A stretch of DNA of 64,000 nucleotides from Spirochaetales bacterium (GCA_024233935.1 JACKOY010000005.1:62001-126000), one strand, 5' to 3'; positions 25,644-35,106 are shown, counted from the first letter of the stretch. Translations and numbers: made by a program. The notes: generated by a model not told the origin, from the letters alone.

Positions 25644-25832
25644 ATGCTGAAAGAAACGCTCACCGGGATGATAGCGGTCATGGCGCTGTTTGGTTTCGCC
25701 TGGTTCATGGCCTGGCTGGGCTCCCGCAAAGAAAGTAAAGGCCGCTGCGAAGAACCCGGCGCAATGCGGGGTGGCGACTGTGGCGCGGGTTGCGGCGCCT
25801 GCATTCTGGAGAAACAAATTGAATCTCGATGA
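25644..25832 (+). CDS. Small Cys-rich membrane protein, NqrM-like
   Basis: A 62-residue protein with one transmembrane helix (GMIAVMALFGFAWFMAWLG) and a C-terminal Cys cluster, CEEPGAMRGGDCGAGCGACI. The design (one helix, then four to five Cys with Gly) is that of NqrM, the protein needed to insert iron into the NqrD/NqrE pair. The exact NqrM motif is not reproduced, so this is an analogy supported by position directly after rnfE-rnfA. NqrM is not usual in Rnf operons. Its end overlaps the start of the flavoprotein gene by 14 bases. Confidence 0.65.
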   Translation: MLKETLTGMIAVMALFGFAWFMAWLGSRKESKGRCEEPGAMRGGDCGAGCGACILEKQIESR

Positions 25833-26673
25833 ATTTGACATATCAAAACCTTTCTATGGGCGGGTACTTTCGACCGAACGCCTCACTCCCCACGAAGCCA
25901 CGGAGGTGCGCCACATAGAAATCGAAGTGGATCACGACGAGGCGGCCTTTGAACCGGGGCACAGCATTGGTCTTTTGCTTCCGGGGCCCCACGCCTACGG
26001 GCACAAGAATCATCTGCGTCTCTACAGTCTGGCAAATATCGAATACGGCCCGCACGGAAAGCCGATCCTGGGTATTTGTGTGCGCAGACTGTTTTACGTC
26101 GACGAGTACAGCGGCGAGTCCTACCCCGGGCTTGCTTCCAATTACTTGTGCGACGTACCCTCCGGTCAGAAGCTGACTTTGACCGGACCGTACGGAATGC
26201 CCTTCCCGGTTCCCGGAGACAGCGCGGCGCCTTTGATCATGGTTGGATTGGGCGTTGGCATTGCTCCTTTTCGCGCCCTCCTGCGCGAGATCTATCGCGA
26301 GCGCGGCGCCTGGAGCGGACCGGTGCGGCTCTTTCACGGAGCGCGCACGGGCCTGGAACTCCTGTATCACAACGATCACAAAAACGACTTTGCACAGTAC
26401 TACGATGAAGAAACTTTCCAGGCCATCAAGGCGCTCAGTCCCGAACCGCATCTGGACGAGCCGGTGCCGATTGCCCAAAAACTCGCCGAGCACGTCTACG
26501 GCGTCTGGGAACTCTTAAAGGACCCGCGCGCCCATCTGTATGTGGCAGGTTCGGAGCACGTCGAACATACGCTCGAAAAGGCCTTTCAGCATATGGCCGG
26601 CGGTCTGAAACCGTGGACCGAAAAGAAAACCGCAATGCAGGCCGACGGACGCTACGCAGAACTGCTCTATTGA
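25819..26673 (+). CDS. Ferredoxin-NADP+ reductase-like flavoprotein
   Basis: A 284-residue soluble protein of the plant-type FNR family, moving electrons between ferredoxin and NADP(H). The FAD motif RLYSLAN, the NADP motif MVGLGVGIAPFRALLREI, the ribose-binding region HGARTGLELLYHND and a C-terminal Tyr (AELLY) match plant and cyanobacterial FNRs rather than the hydrogenase gamma subunit. The start is TTG 25819 inside the preceding gene, decided by GGAG at 25808-25811; no ATG fits. It sits between rnfA and rnfB, so reduced ferredoxin from the PFOR could feed NADPH here. Confidence 0.85.
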   Translation: MNLDEFDISKPFYGRVLSTERLTPHEATEVRHIEIEVDHDEAAFEPGHSIGLLLPGPHAYGHKNHLRLYSLANIEYGPHGKPILGICVRRLFYVDEYSGESYPGLASNYLCDVPSGQKLTLTGPYGMPFPVPGDSAAPLIMVGLGVGIAPFRALLREIYRERGAWSGPVRLFHGARTGLELLYHNDHKNDFAQYYDEETFQAIKALSPEPHLDEPVPIAQKLAEHVYGVWELLKDPRAHLYVAGSEHVEHTLEKAFQHMAGGLKPWTEKKTAMQADGRYAELLY

Positions 26674-26707
26674 GCATTCGCTGAAAGTCCGCCGCCAGTG
26701 CGAAAAC

Positions 26708-27616
26708 ATGTCGGAACTACAGCAAACATGGATCGCGATTCTCGGCGAGCATGCATTGCCGCTGGCCGCCTTTGTGGGCCTGAGTCTTGCCCTGGCCTTT
26801 GTTCTGCGCCTGGCCAACGTCTTTCTTTCGGTCTACGAAGACCCGCGCATCGCGGCAGTCGCGGAAATGCTCCCGCGCAACAACTGCGGCGCCTGTGGTT
26901 TTGCGGGCTGTCGCCCTTTCGCGGAAGCTCTGGTGGCCGGCAAAGCCCAACCGGCCGGCTGCACGGTAAGTGCCCCCGCCGAACGAGAACGCATCGCAGA
27001 CTACCTGAACGTTGCGGTGGGCGAACAGGAAAAGCGCGTGGCCCGTCTGGCCTGCGCCGGCGGAAGCAACGCCGCCCTGCTACGGGCCCGGTATCAAGGC
27101 CTGAAAAGCTGTATGGCCGCCGAACAGGTTGCGGGTGGCGGAAAGGGCTGTGCCTGGGGTTGTCTGGGACTGGGCGATTGCGAGGCTTCCTGCGACTTTG
27201 AGGCCATCACCATGCAGGCCGACGCCCTGCCCCGGGTCGATCCGGCTCTGTGCACGGCCTGCGGCGACTGTGTCGTCGCCTGCCCGCGCGACCTTTTCTC
27301 TCTGCAACCCGTTTCTCACCGCCTGCAGGTTCGCTGCATGAGTGAGCTGGCCGGCGACCCGGTGCTGGAAGAGTGCGCCGTGGGCTGCACCGCCTGCGAG
27401 AAATGCGTGCACGACGCCCCCTCCGGGCTGCTGGAAATGCGAAACAATCTACCGGTTGTGGACTACAGCCGCAATGACCTGGCCACGCGCGATATCATTG
27501 AACGCTGCCCGACCGGAGCCATCGTCTGGTTTGTGAACGATGGCGATGCTGTAATCGGCCGGGAGGCCCCACCCGTACATCGCCGGGCCCCGCTGCCGAT
27601 CCGGCCGCTCCGTTGA
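26708..27616 (+). CDS. rnfB: Rnf complex subunit B (polyferredoxin)
   Basis: A 302-residue iron-sulfur subunit that takes electrons from reduced ferredoxin. One N-terminal helix (LPLAAFVGLSLALAFVLRLA) is followed by the RnfB-specific 4Fe-4S motif NNCGACGFAGCRPFAEALVAG near residue 60, then a CMAAEQVAGGGKGCAWGCLG region and ferredoxin motifs CTACGDCVVACP and CAVGCTACEKC. The start is ATG 26708, 34 bases after the flavoprotein gene. Order and content are those of RnfB rather than NqrF, which identifies the complex as Rnf. Confidence 0.93.
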   Translation: MSELQQTWIAILGEHALPLAAFVGLSLALAFVLRLANVFLSVYEDPRIAAVAEMLPRNNCGACGFAGCRPFAEALVAGKAQPAGCTVSAPAERERIADYLNVAVGEQEKRVARLACAGGSNAALLRARYQGLKSCMAAEQVAGGGKGCAWGCLGLGDCEASCDFEAITMQADALPRVDPALCTACGDCVVACPRDLFSLQPVSHRLQVRCMSELAGDPVLEECAVGCTACEKCVHDAPSGLLEMRNNLPVVDYSRNDLATRDIIERCPTGAIVWFVNDGDAVIGREAPPVHRRAPLPIRPLR

Positions 27617-27714
27617 GCTTATGTTCTGGATCATAACCGTCGAAGGGCGTTCGTGCGAAGCTGGGAAGGTGGCAGCTCCGCCGTGGCCACACGAGCTAAT
27701 CTGCAGGTCTTGAG

Positions 27715-30700
27715 ATGAAAAAAAGCAGCCCCGAATATCCCGGAATTCGCAGCGCCGTTGACGGAAACCAGGCCGTCGTGCTCTGCGAACGCGAATCTTC
27801 CGACGCGGCCGGCGCCTTCCCCATCACGCCATCGACCCAGATGGGCGAGCACTGGGCCGAAGAGGCTGCCCGCGGGCACATCAACATTTCCGAACGCCCG
27901 CTGATTTTCATTGAACCCGAAGGCGAACACGCCGCTGCCGCCGTGACCGCCGGACTTTCCATGACCGGACTACGCGCCGCGAATTTCTCCTCGAGCCAGG
28001 GAATCGCTTACATGCACGAAAGTCTGTACGCCGCCGTTGGCAAACGACTCACCTACGTGCTCAACATGGGGTGCCGGGCCATCGCAAAGGCCAGCCTCAG
28101 TGTACATGCCAGCCACGACGACTACCACTGCGTGGACGACACGGGTTTCTTTCAGATGTTTGCAAAGGACGTGCAGCAATCCTGCGATCTGAACATCATC
28201 GCCCATCGAATTGCCGAACTGGCCCTCACACCGGGCATCGTTGCCCAGGACGGTTTTTTAACGACTCACGTGATCGAATCGATACTGCTGCCCGAACGCG
28301 AACTAATCCAGACCTACCTCGGCCGGCCGGACGACATGATTGCCACCCCAACTCCCGCCCAGCGAATGCTTTTCGGCGAAACCCGACGACGCATTCCAGA
28401 ACTCTGGTCGGTGGACAACCCGGTCATGTCCGGCATTGTGCAAAACCAGGATGCGCACATGCAGAGCGTCGCCGCCCAGCGTCCATTCTTCTTTGATCAC
28501 ATTGCCGCCATTGCCGATCAGAGTTTCGAAGAGTTTCAGCGGCTGACCGGACGACCGTACGCACGTGTTCTTTCGTACCGCGCCGACGACGCCGACTACC
28601 TGATCCTGGGCCAGGGAAGCATGATCCCGACGGCCGAAGCGGTGGTGGATTATCTGCGGGAATCGCGGGGGCTTAAAGTCGGCGTCGTCAATCTGATCAT
28701 GTTTCGGCCCTTCCCCGGCGACATCTTAACGCATGTTATCAAAGGCAAGAAAGCTGTAGCGGTCCTGGAACGCACGGATCAACCGCTCGCAGAAGACCTG
28801 CCGCTTTTGCGCGAACTGCGTTCGGCCCTCGGCAAGAGTTTTGAAAACGGACGCCACCATAAGGCCACGCTGCCCTACCCCGGCTACGCAACCTGCACGA
28901 AAATCGAGGACGCACCCGAGCTCTATTCGGGCTCTTATGGTATGGGAGGACGGGACCTGCAACCCGAAGGTGTGATCGCGGCGGTTGAAAACATGCTGGC
29001 CGACGGCGCCCGGCGCAAACTCTATTATCTTTCGATCGATTTCATCCGTCTGCGTCCGCTGACCCCGGTCCAACAGGCGCATCAGGACACGATCGCGGCG
29101 GATTATCCGAATGTGGCCGGTCTGGCCTTGCATGGTTCAGAGAATCCGAACCTCATGCCGCCGGGCAGCATCACGGTTCGTTTTCACTCGGTCGGCGGTT
29201 GGGGCGCCATTACGACCGGCAAAAACCTGGCGATGACCCTGTTTGACCTTCTGGGCTATCATATCAAAGCCCACCCGCGTTACGGATCCGAAAAGAAAGG
29301 CCAGCCGACCACGTACTATCTTTCTGCAGCCCCCGAGCCCATTCGCGTGAACTGCGATTTCTATTACGTCGATGCGGTGCTCTCTCCCGATCCGAACGTG
29401 TTTTCGCATACGAACGCTCTGGCCGGTCTGCGAAACGGCGGCCTGTTTATTATTCAAAGCGAACGCGAAGACTCGCAAAAGGTCTGGGAGGACATTCCGG
29501 AATCCTTTCAGAAGATAATTCGCGAAAACAATCTGCGGGTCGTGCACCTCGATGGCTTTAAGGTCGCCCGCGAAGAAGCGACCGACCCGGAACTCGAACG
29601 GCGCATGCAGGGCATCGCCTTCCAGGGCGCTTTCTTTGCCCACGCGCGCATGACAACCGATAAAGGGCTCTCGGGAGAGAAACTCTTTGCGGCCATAGAA
29701 GAGCAACTGCGTCATAAGTTCGGAAGTCAGGGCGAACGCATTGTGCAGGACAACCTGCGTGTGGTGCGACGCGGTTACAAAGAGTCCCGGGAAATCTCCG
29801 AAGAAATTAAGGCCGGCCGGAACGCAAAAAAGGAAACACGCGACGATGGCGGGGCGCGAGCAGAGCCGGCCCTTCCGCTGCTTCTATCGCGCCAGCCCAA
29901 AAGTGAGGCGGCGCTATCGGACATTCATCGTTTCTGGGCCCAGACCGGTAACTTTTATATTCGCGGACAGGGGGAACACAACCTGGCCGATCCCTTTATC
30001 GCTCTTTCGCAGATGCCACCCGTGAGCGCCATCTTCCGGGATATGACCGGTATTCGCTTCGAACATCCGGAGTGGAGCCCCGAGAATTGTACGGGCTGCG
30101 CCAAATGCTGGACGGTCTGTCCCGATACGGCCATCCCCGGCCTGGTCAACAGCTTTGGAGAAGTCTGTTCGACCGCCATGGCCGATCTTGAAGAAAAGGG
30201 TCAGAAGTTTCAGGAACTACGGCGCGCCCTGAGTTTGTTTGAAAAGAACTTTCAGGAACTGGCCGCCGCGTCCCCGGAATCGCAGAGTGTGCGCGCGCTC
30301 ATCAAGCAGGCGATCGCAAAGACCACCGCCCCCAACGGTCGCAGCGCCGAACAAGGCGCCGCCCTGCGCGCGGAACTCGAAGTCCTCGAAGGAGCTCTGC
30401 ACGACTATCCGCTGGCCCTGACCCGTCCTTTCTTCACCCTGCCTGAGAAACAAAACCCGAACTCGGGTGGGCTGCTTTCGCTTTCGATCAACCCGACCAC
30501 CTGCAAGGGCTGCGCCGAATGTGTCCAGGTCTGCAATGACGACGCCCTGCGCATGGTTCCCCAGACCAAACAGAGTGTGCAGGCGCTGGCAAAGGCGCGC
30601 GATTTCTGGCTGCGCCTGCCGGACACCGACGATCGTTTCGTCCGCATTGATGATCTGGAAGAAGGCGTCGGTATTCTGGAAACCATGCTCTTAAAAAAGG

Positions 30701-32646
30701 ACGTCTCTCAGGCGGTTGTGAGCGGGGACGGCGCCTGTCTGGGTTGCACCGAAAAAACCGTGATGCGTCTGTTTGTGGGAGCGGTCGAAGCCCTCATGCA
30801 GCCGCGGGTTCGCCGGCACGTTTTAGAACTCGAAGATCTGATCGCGAAATTGGAGAAGCATATTGAGCTCAAGCTCATGGATCAGGAGGGTTTTGGAAAT
30901 ACCGGCGTTGTGCTGCGGGCGATCGGCGAACTCAAGGCCGGCGACGTTTCCCTTTCCGATCTTTCGCAGAAGATCGACGAACTGACCGGCAGCCATCCGA
31001 TCGATACGGACTGGCTGCAACGCACCACGAAAATTCTGGCCCAACTGCGCGATCTGCACACGCGCTACATTGGCGGCACAACCGGCAAAGGTCGCACCAA
31101 GATGGGCATGCTCAATGCGACCGGTTGCACTTCGGTCTGGGGCAGCTCCTGGCCTTTCAACCCGTATCCCTTTCCCTGGGCAAATCACCTCTTTCAGGAC
31201 AGCCCCTCTATGGCGATGGGCATTTTTGAAGGGCACATGGCAAAGATGGCGGACGGTTTTAAGGCCGTGCGCCGGGCGCGTCTGGAATTAGGTGGCGGCT
31301 ATCGGCCGGCCGAACACGACGAGGGCCTGCAGTACTTCAACTGGCGCAATTTCAGCGACGAAGAGTTTCATCTCTGTCCGCCGGTGGTTGTGGTCGGCGG
31401 CGATGGGGCCATGTACGACATTGGCTTTCAAAATCTTTCGCGGGCCATGATTTCCGGAAAGCCGCTCAAAATTCTGGTCATGGATACCCAGGTGTATTCC
31501 AATACCGGCGGCCAGGCCTGCACTTCCGGTTTCCCCGGGCAGATTTCGGACATGGCCCAGTACGGCAAAGCGATCCAGGGCAAGCAGGAGATTCGCAAGG
31601 AACTGGCTTTGATCGCCATCGCCCATCGCAATACCTACGTGCATCAGTCCAACATTTACGCCACCGGCCATTTGCTCGAGGGCTTCATTCATGGCCTGAA
31701 CAGTCGCCATCCCGCACTGTTCAATATCTACTGCGCCTGTCAGCCCGAGCATGGCATCGGGGACGATCGCGGAGCCGAGCAGGCCCGCCTGGCCATGGAG
31801 TCGCGGGCCTATCCGGCGTTTCGCTACGATCCCGACCTGGGCGACACAGCGGCCCAATGCCTGGACCTGAGCGGCAATCCGCAACCCGATCGGGACTGGG
31901 CCGAGTACGAACTGCAATACACCGAAGACGGCGTCGCAAGCAGCATGCAGTTGCCCATGACCTTTGCCGACTTCGCGCTGACCGAAACACGCTTTCGAAA
32001 ACACTTCCGCAAGGCACCCCCGGAAACCTGGAACGAGTCGATGGTCCCGCTGGCAGATTTCCTGGAACTCTCGAAAGACGACCGGGCCGATCATTTTCCG
32101 TACGTCTGGGGGTTGGACCGCAAGAATCAGCTCAGCCGACTCATGGTCTCCGAAACGATTGTGGAAGCCTGCGAAGATCGCCGTCAGTTCTGGCGCATGC
32201 TCCAGGCGATGGCGGGAGGCCCGGCAAAAACAGCCGGTGAAAGCGCCACCGAGGAACAACTCCGCCAGAAGATCGTTTCGAAACTGGTACAGGGCCTCCT
32301 GGAACTGACCGGGGATACAACTGCGGCGCAAACGATCGCGAGCGACTCTCCGGCTCCGACCACAGCCGAATCGACAATGGCGTCGGCTTCGACGGCCGGG
32401 GGCATGGCGCCCTGGATTGACAGCGCCGAATGCACCAGCTGCGACGAGTGCATCAAGATCAACCGGGAGATATTTGCCTACAACGCAGAGAAGAAGGCCT
32501 ACGTCAAAAATCCGACCGGCGGACCGTACAGCGATCTGGTGCGCGCGGCAGAAAAATGCACGGCGAGCGTCATCCACCCCGGCCTGCCCGCCACCACAAC
32601 CCCCGAAAACGAAAAGTGGATCAAACGGGGCGAGAAGTACAACTGA
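27715..32646 (+). CDS. nifJ: Pyruvate:ferredoxin oxidoreductase, extended form
   Basis: A 1643-residue single-chain PFOR converting pyruvate and CoA to acetyl-CoA and CO2 with reduction of ferredoxin. The order is: domain I (AFPITPSTQMGEHWAE near residue 34), domain II, gamma domain (FHSVGGWGAITTGKNLA near 485), two 4Fe-4S motifs CTGCAKCWTVCP (Cys792) and CKGCAECVQVCN (Cys930), CLGCTEKT, then the TPP domain with GGDGAMYDIGFQN near 1228. It is some 450 residues longer than the common enzyme. The excess is a roughly 120-residue helical insert between the two ferredoxin motifs, a helical insert near 1015-1110, and an extra C-terminal ferredoxin-like domain with CTSCDEC from residue 1573, after an Ala/Ser/Thr-rich linker. 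It sits between rnfB and rnfC. Confidence 0.93.
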   Translation: MKKSSPEYPGIRSAVDGNQAVVLCERESSDAAGAFPITPSTQMGEHWAEEAARGHINISERPLIFIEPEGEHAAAAVTAGLSMTGLRAANFSSSQGIAYMHESLYAAVGKRLTYVLNMGCRAIAKASLSVHASHDDYHCVDDTGFFQMFAKDVQQSCDLNIIAHRIAELALTPGIVAQDGFLTTHVIESILLPERELIQTYLGRPDDMIATPTPAQRMLFGETRRRIPELWSVDNPVMSGIVQNQDAHMQSVAAQRPFFFDHIAAIADQSFEEFQRLTGRPYARVLSYRADDADYLILGQGSMIPTAEAVVDYLRESRGLKVGVVNLIMFRPFPGDILTHVIKGKKAVAVLERTDQPLAEDLPLLRELRSALGKSFENGRHHKATLPYPGYATCTKIEDAPELYSGSYGMGGRDLQPEGVIAAVENMLADGARRKLYYLSIDFIRLRPLTPVQQAHQDTIAADYPNVAGLALHGSENPNLMPPGSITVRFHSVGGWGAITTGKNLAMTLFDLLGYHIKAHPRYGSEKKGQPTTYYLSAAPEPIRVNCDFYYVDAVLSPDPNVFSHTNALAGLRNGGLFIIQSEREDSQKVWEDIPESFQKIIRENNLRVVHLDGFKVAREEATDPELERRMQGIAFQGAFFAHARMTTDKGLSGEKLFAAIEEQLRHKFGSQGERIVQDNLRVVRRGYKESREISEEIKAGRNAKKETRDDGGARAEPALPLLLSRQPKSEAALSDIHRFWAQTGNFYIRGQGEHNLADPFIALSQMPPVSAIFRDMTGIRFEHPEWSPENCTGCAKCWTVCPDTAIPGLVNSFGEVCSTAMADLEEKGQKFQELRRALSLFEKNFQELAAASPESQSVRALIKQAIAKTTAPNGRSAEQGAALRAELEVLEGALHDYPLALTRPFFTLPEKQNPNSGGLLSLSINPTTCKGCAECVQVCNDDALRMVPQTKQSVQALAKARDFWLRLPDTDDRFVRIDDLEEGVGILETMLLKKDVSQAVVSGDGACLGCTEKTVMRLFVGAVEALMQPRVRRHVLELEDLIAKLEKHIELKLMDQEGFGNTGVVLRAIGELKAGDVSLSDLSQKIDELTGSHPIDTDWLQRTTKILAQLRDLHTRYIGGTTGKGRTKMGMLNATGCTSVWGSSWPFNPYPFPWANHLFQDSPSMAMGIFEGHMAKMADGFKAVRRARLELGGGYRPAEHDEGLQYFNWRNFSDEEFHLCPPVVVVGGDGAMYDIGFQNLSRAMISGKPLKILVMDTQVYSNTGGQACTSGFPGQISDMAQYGKAIQGKQEIRKELALIAIAHRNTYVHQSNIYATGHLLEGFIHGLNSRHPALFNIYCACQPEHGIGDDRGAEQARLAMESRAYPAFRYDPDLGDTAAQCLDLSGNPQPDRDWAEYELQYTEDGVASSMQLPMTFADFALTETRFRKHFRKAPPETWNESMVPLADFLELSKDDRADHFPYVWGLDRKNQLSRLMVSETIVEACEDRRQFWRMLQAMAGGPAKTAGESATEEQLRQKIVSKLVQGLLELTGDTTAAQTIASDSPAPTTAESTMASASTAGGMAPWIDSAECTSCDECIKINREIFAYNAEKKAYVKNPTGGPYSDLVRAAEKCTASVIHPGLPATTTPENEKWIKRGEKYN

Positions 32647-32653
32647 GCTGGCG

Positions 32654-34033
32654 ATGACCTGGCCCTTTGCAAGAAAGGCGCTTACGTTTTCCGGCGGTGT
32701 GCATGTGCCGGGTCTCAAAACTCAAACCGCCGACCTGCCGATCCGACGCCTGCCTTTTCCGGACACACTTTCCATTCCGCTTCTGCAACACGTGGGCGAT
32801 GCGGCCCGCCCCATTGTGGGCGTGGGCGAGCACGTCGAGCGCGGTCAGCCGATCGCCGAACCGACTTCCGACCGTTCGGTGGCGATGCATGCGCCGGCCA
32901 CCGGCCGCGTCTCGGCGATCGGTCTTGCTCCCAATGCCGCCGGCCACATGGCGCCGGCCATTTTTCTCGAAGTGAATATCGATTCGAGCCAGGAAAATGC
33001 ATTTGAAAGGCCGACGAATATCGACACGCTTTCTGCGCCCCAACTGATCCTGGCGATCCAGATGGCGGGGTTGGTGGGCATGGGCGGCGCCGCCTTTCCC
33101 ACCCATCGCAAACTGGCCCTGCGGGTCGGCCAGCGCATTGACCAGGCCATCGTGAACGGGGCCGAATGTGAGCCCTATCTCACTTCCGATTACCGCATCA
33201 TGATCGAAGAGCCCGAAAACGTGATGCGCGGCATCGAGATTGTGCTCAGGATCACCGGAGCCAAAGAGGCCGTGATCGGCGTCGAGGACAACAAACCCCT
33301 GGCGATGGCGGCCCTGCGCAAATGCGTGCCGCCCGGCCGTCCCATTCGGGTCCAGGCCCTGCAAACAAAATATCCCCAGGGCGCTTCTCGCATGCTGATC
33401 AAAGCGCTGAACGGCCGCGAAATTCCGACCGGTGGTCACGCAGCCGACGTACACGTTGAACTTTCGAATGTTTCGACCGTGGCCGCGATTGGCGAATTGC
33501 TGCCTGCCGGACGCGGAATGATCGAACGGGTCGTCACGATTACGGGCCCCGGTGTCGACCGACCGGGAAACTACCGCATACCGATCGGGGTTTCTTTGCG
33601 GTATGCGCTCGAATGTGCCGGCCTGCGAAACAACGCGGCTGCGGTGCTGTCCGGCGGGCCCATGCTCGGCACCGCCATCGCCCGCCTGGACGTGCCCATC
33701 ACAAAAGGCGTTCTGGGAATCGTCGTGCTTACCGAAAAAGAGCTCTCTTTGAAACCGCAGCCGGTCTACGCCTGCATTCGGTGTGGTCACTGCATCGATG
33801 TCTGTCCTCTGGGTCTGAATCCGGCCCGGCTGGGTGCGCTGGCCGAAAATCAAGAATACGAAACGATGGCCTCCGAATTCAATCTGACGACATGTTTTGA
33901 ATGCGGTTCCTGTTCGTTTGTCTGCCCTTCCAATATTCCGCTGGTGCACCACTTCCGGATCGCAAAAGCAAGCCTGCGTAGAAAACGAAATCTGCAATCA
34001 CGTTCAGAACCGGGCACAAACAAGTCACAATAG
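32654..34033 (+). CDS. rnfC: Rnf complex subunit C
   Basis: A 459-residue peripheral subunit that binds NADH/FMN and 4Fe-4S clusters. It has the N-terminal barrel-sandwich region (FSGGVHVPGLK, VGEHVERGQPIAEPT), the flavin/NADH domain (GLVGMGGAAFPTHRKL, VNGAECEPYLTSDYRIM), and two C-terminal 4Fe-4S motifs CIRCGHCIDVCPLGLNP and CFECGSCSFVCPSNIP. The start is ATG 32654, seven bases after the PFOR stop; the longer frame is a shadow of the PFOR end. The position right after PFOR supports direct handover of electrons from pyruvate to the Rnf pump. Confidence 0.95.
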   Translation: MTWPFARKALTFSGGVHVPGLKTQTADLPIRRLPFPDTLSIPLLQHVGDAARPIVGVGEHVERGQPIAEPTSDRSVAMHAPATGRVSAIGLAPNAAGHMAPAIFLEVNIDSSQENAFERPTNIDTLSAPQLILAIQMAGLVGMGGAAFPTHRKLALRVGQRIDQAIVNGAECEPYLTSDYRIMIEEPENVMRGIEIVLRITGAKEAVIGVEDNKPLAMAALRKCVPPGRPIRVQALQTKYPQGASRMLIKALNGREIPTGGHAADVHVELSNVSTVAAIGELLPAGRGMIERVVTITGPGVDRPGNYRIPIGVSLRYALECAGLRNNAAAVLSGGPMLGTAIARLDVPITKGVLGIVVLTEKELSLKPQPVYACIRCGHCIDVCPLGLNPARLGALAENQEYETMASEFNLTTCFECGSCSFVCPSNIPLVHHFRIAKASLRRKRNLQSRSEPGTNKSQ

Positions 34034-34035
34034 CC

Positions 34036-35043
34036 ATGAGCCTTCCGGAAAACATACTCGAAGTGAAAAGTTCGCCTCATCTCAAAGGCGCACTTTCCAC
34101 GCCGATGATCATGCGACATGTTCTGTACTCGCTTCTGCCTGTAAGCCTTGCTGCAGTGTACTACTTCGGCATCTCGGCCCTCGCGCTGCTGGTAACCACA
34201 ACGACCGTGGCGCCCGCCACGGAACTCATGTTGCAAAAGGTAACTCACCGGCCCACGACCCTGCGCGACGGATCGGCGGTATTGACCGGCCTTCTATTTG
34301 GACTGACGCTTCCGCCCGCTCTACCACTCTGGATGGCCGCCCTGGGTAGCGTTCTTTCGATCGTGCTGGGGAAATTTGTGTTCGGCGGCCTCGGAAAAAA
34401 TTTGTTCAACCCGGCCCTGGTCGGCCGGGCGTTTCTCATGGCGGCCTTTCCGGTGCCCCTGACGAGCTGGGTGTATCCTCTATCGCCGAATCGTTTTTTC
34501 GCTTTCCACTCCTCAACATTGGCCTGGCCCCTGCAAAACCCCGCCATGAGCGATGCGGTTTCCGGCGCCACTCCCCTGGGGCTCTTTAAGTTCGGCGGTG
34601 AACTCACAAATCCGGAATTGTTGTACAGCGGTGCGATTGCGGGTTCCGTCGGAGAAACGGCGGCCTTCTTGATTCTTCTGGGCGGCGCCTATCTGGCTCT
34701 ACGTCGCATGCTGGACTGGCGTATTCCGGTGGCGGTGTTGGGCGCCGTGGCCATCCTGAGCGCTCTTTTGTCGACCGTGGAACCGACGCTCTGTCCGGGC
34801 CCCCTGTTTATGCTCGGCTCGGGGGGCCTCATGCTGGGGGCGGTCTACATGGCAACCGACCCGGTCAGCTCGCCGCTCACCCCGGTCGGAGTCTGGTTGT
34901 TTGGCTTTCTGATCGGGGGCCTGGTGGTTTTGATCCGACTGGCAGGCGGTCTTCCGGAAGGAGTCATGTATGCGATCCTTTTGGGAAACGCGGCTACTCC
35001 CCTGCTGGACCGAATTCACCAGAGGCGCGTCTACGGTCAGTAA
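34036..35043 (+). CDS. rnfD: Rnf complex subunit D
   Basis: A 335-residue membrane subunit (RnfD/NqrB family) with about ten helices and covalent FMN on the Thr of SDAVSGATPLG near residue 178. Other family motifs are LPPALPLWMAALGS, GKNLFNPALVGRAF and MATDPVSSPLTPVG. It starts two bases after rnfC. With rnfG, E, A, B and C all six Rnf subunits are present, although split into two blocks by the small Cys protein, the flavoprotein and PFOR. Confidence 0.95.
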   Translation: MSLPENILEVKSSPHLKGALSTPMIMRHVLYSLLPVSLAAVYYFGISALALLVTTTTVAPATELMLQKVTHRPTTLRDGSAVLTGLLFGLTLPPALPLWMAALGSVLSIVLGKFVFGGLGKNLFNPALVGRAFLMAAFPVPLTSWVYPLSPNRFFAFHSSTLAWPLQNPAMSDAVSGATPLGLFKFGGELTNPELLYSGAIAGSVGETAAFLILLGGAYLALRRMLDWRIPVAVLGAVAILSALLSTVEPTLCPGPLFMLGSGGLMLGAVYMATDPVSSPLTPVGVWLFGFLIGGLVVLIRLAGGLPEGVMYAILLGNAATPLLDRIHQRRVYGQ

Positions 35044-35094
35044 CTCCCCAGGCATTCCGGAACCAGAGCGCGACCGTCCAATCGTGGGACTTTC

Positions 35095-35106
35095 TGACAC
35101 AAATCA
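35095..35106. promoter_or_regulatory. CRP/FNR-like half-site pair TGA-N6-TCA before hydB
   Basis: CTGACACAAATCAT in the 99-base gap between rnfD and hydB contains TGA-N6-TCA, the same core as at 23707-23718 before rnfG. It may mark an internal promoter for the hydrogenase genes. The distance to the hydB start (36 bases) is short for a site upstream of a normal promoter, so the evidence is weak. Confidence 0.2.
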
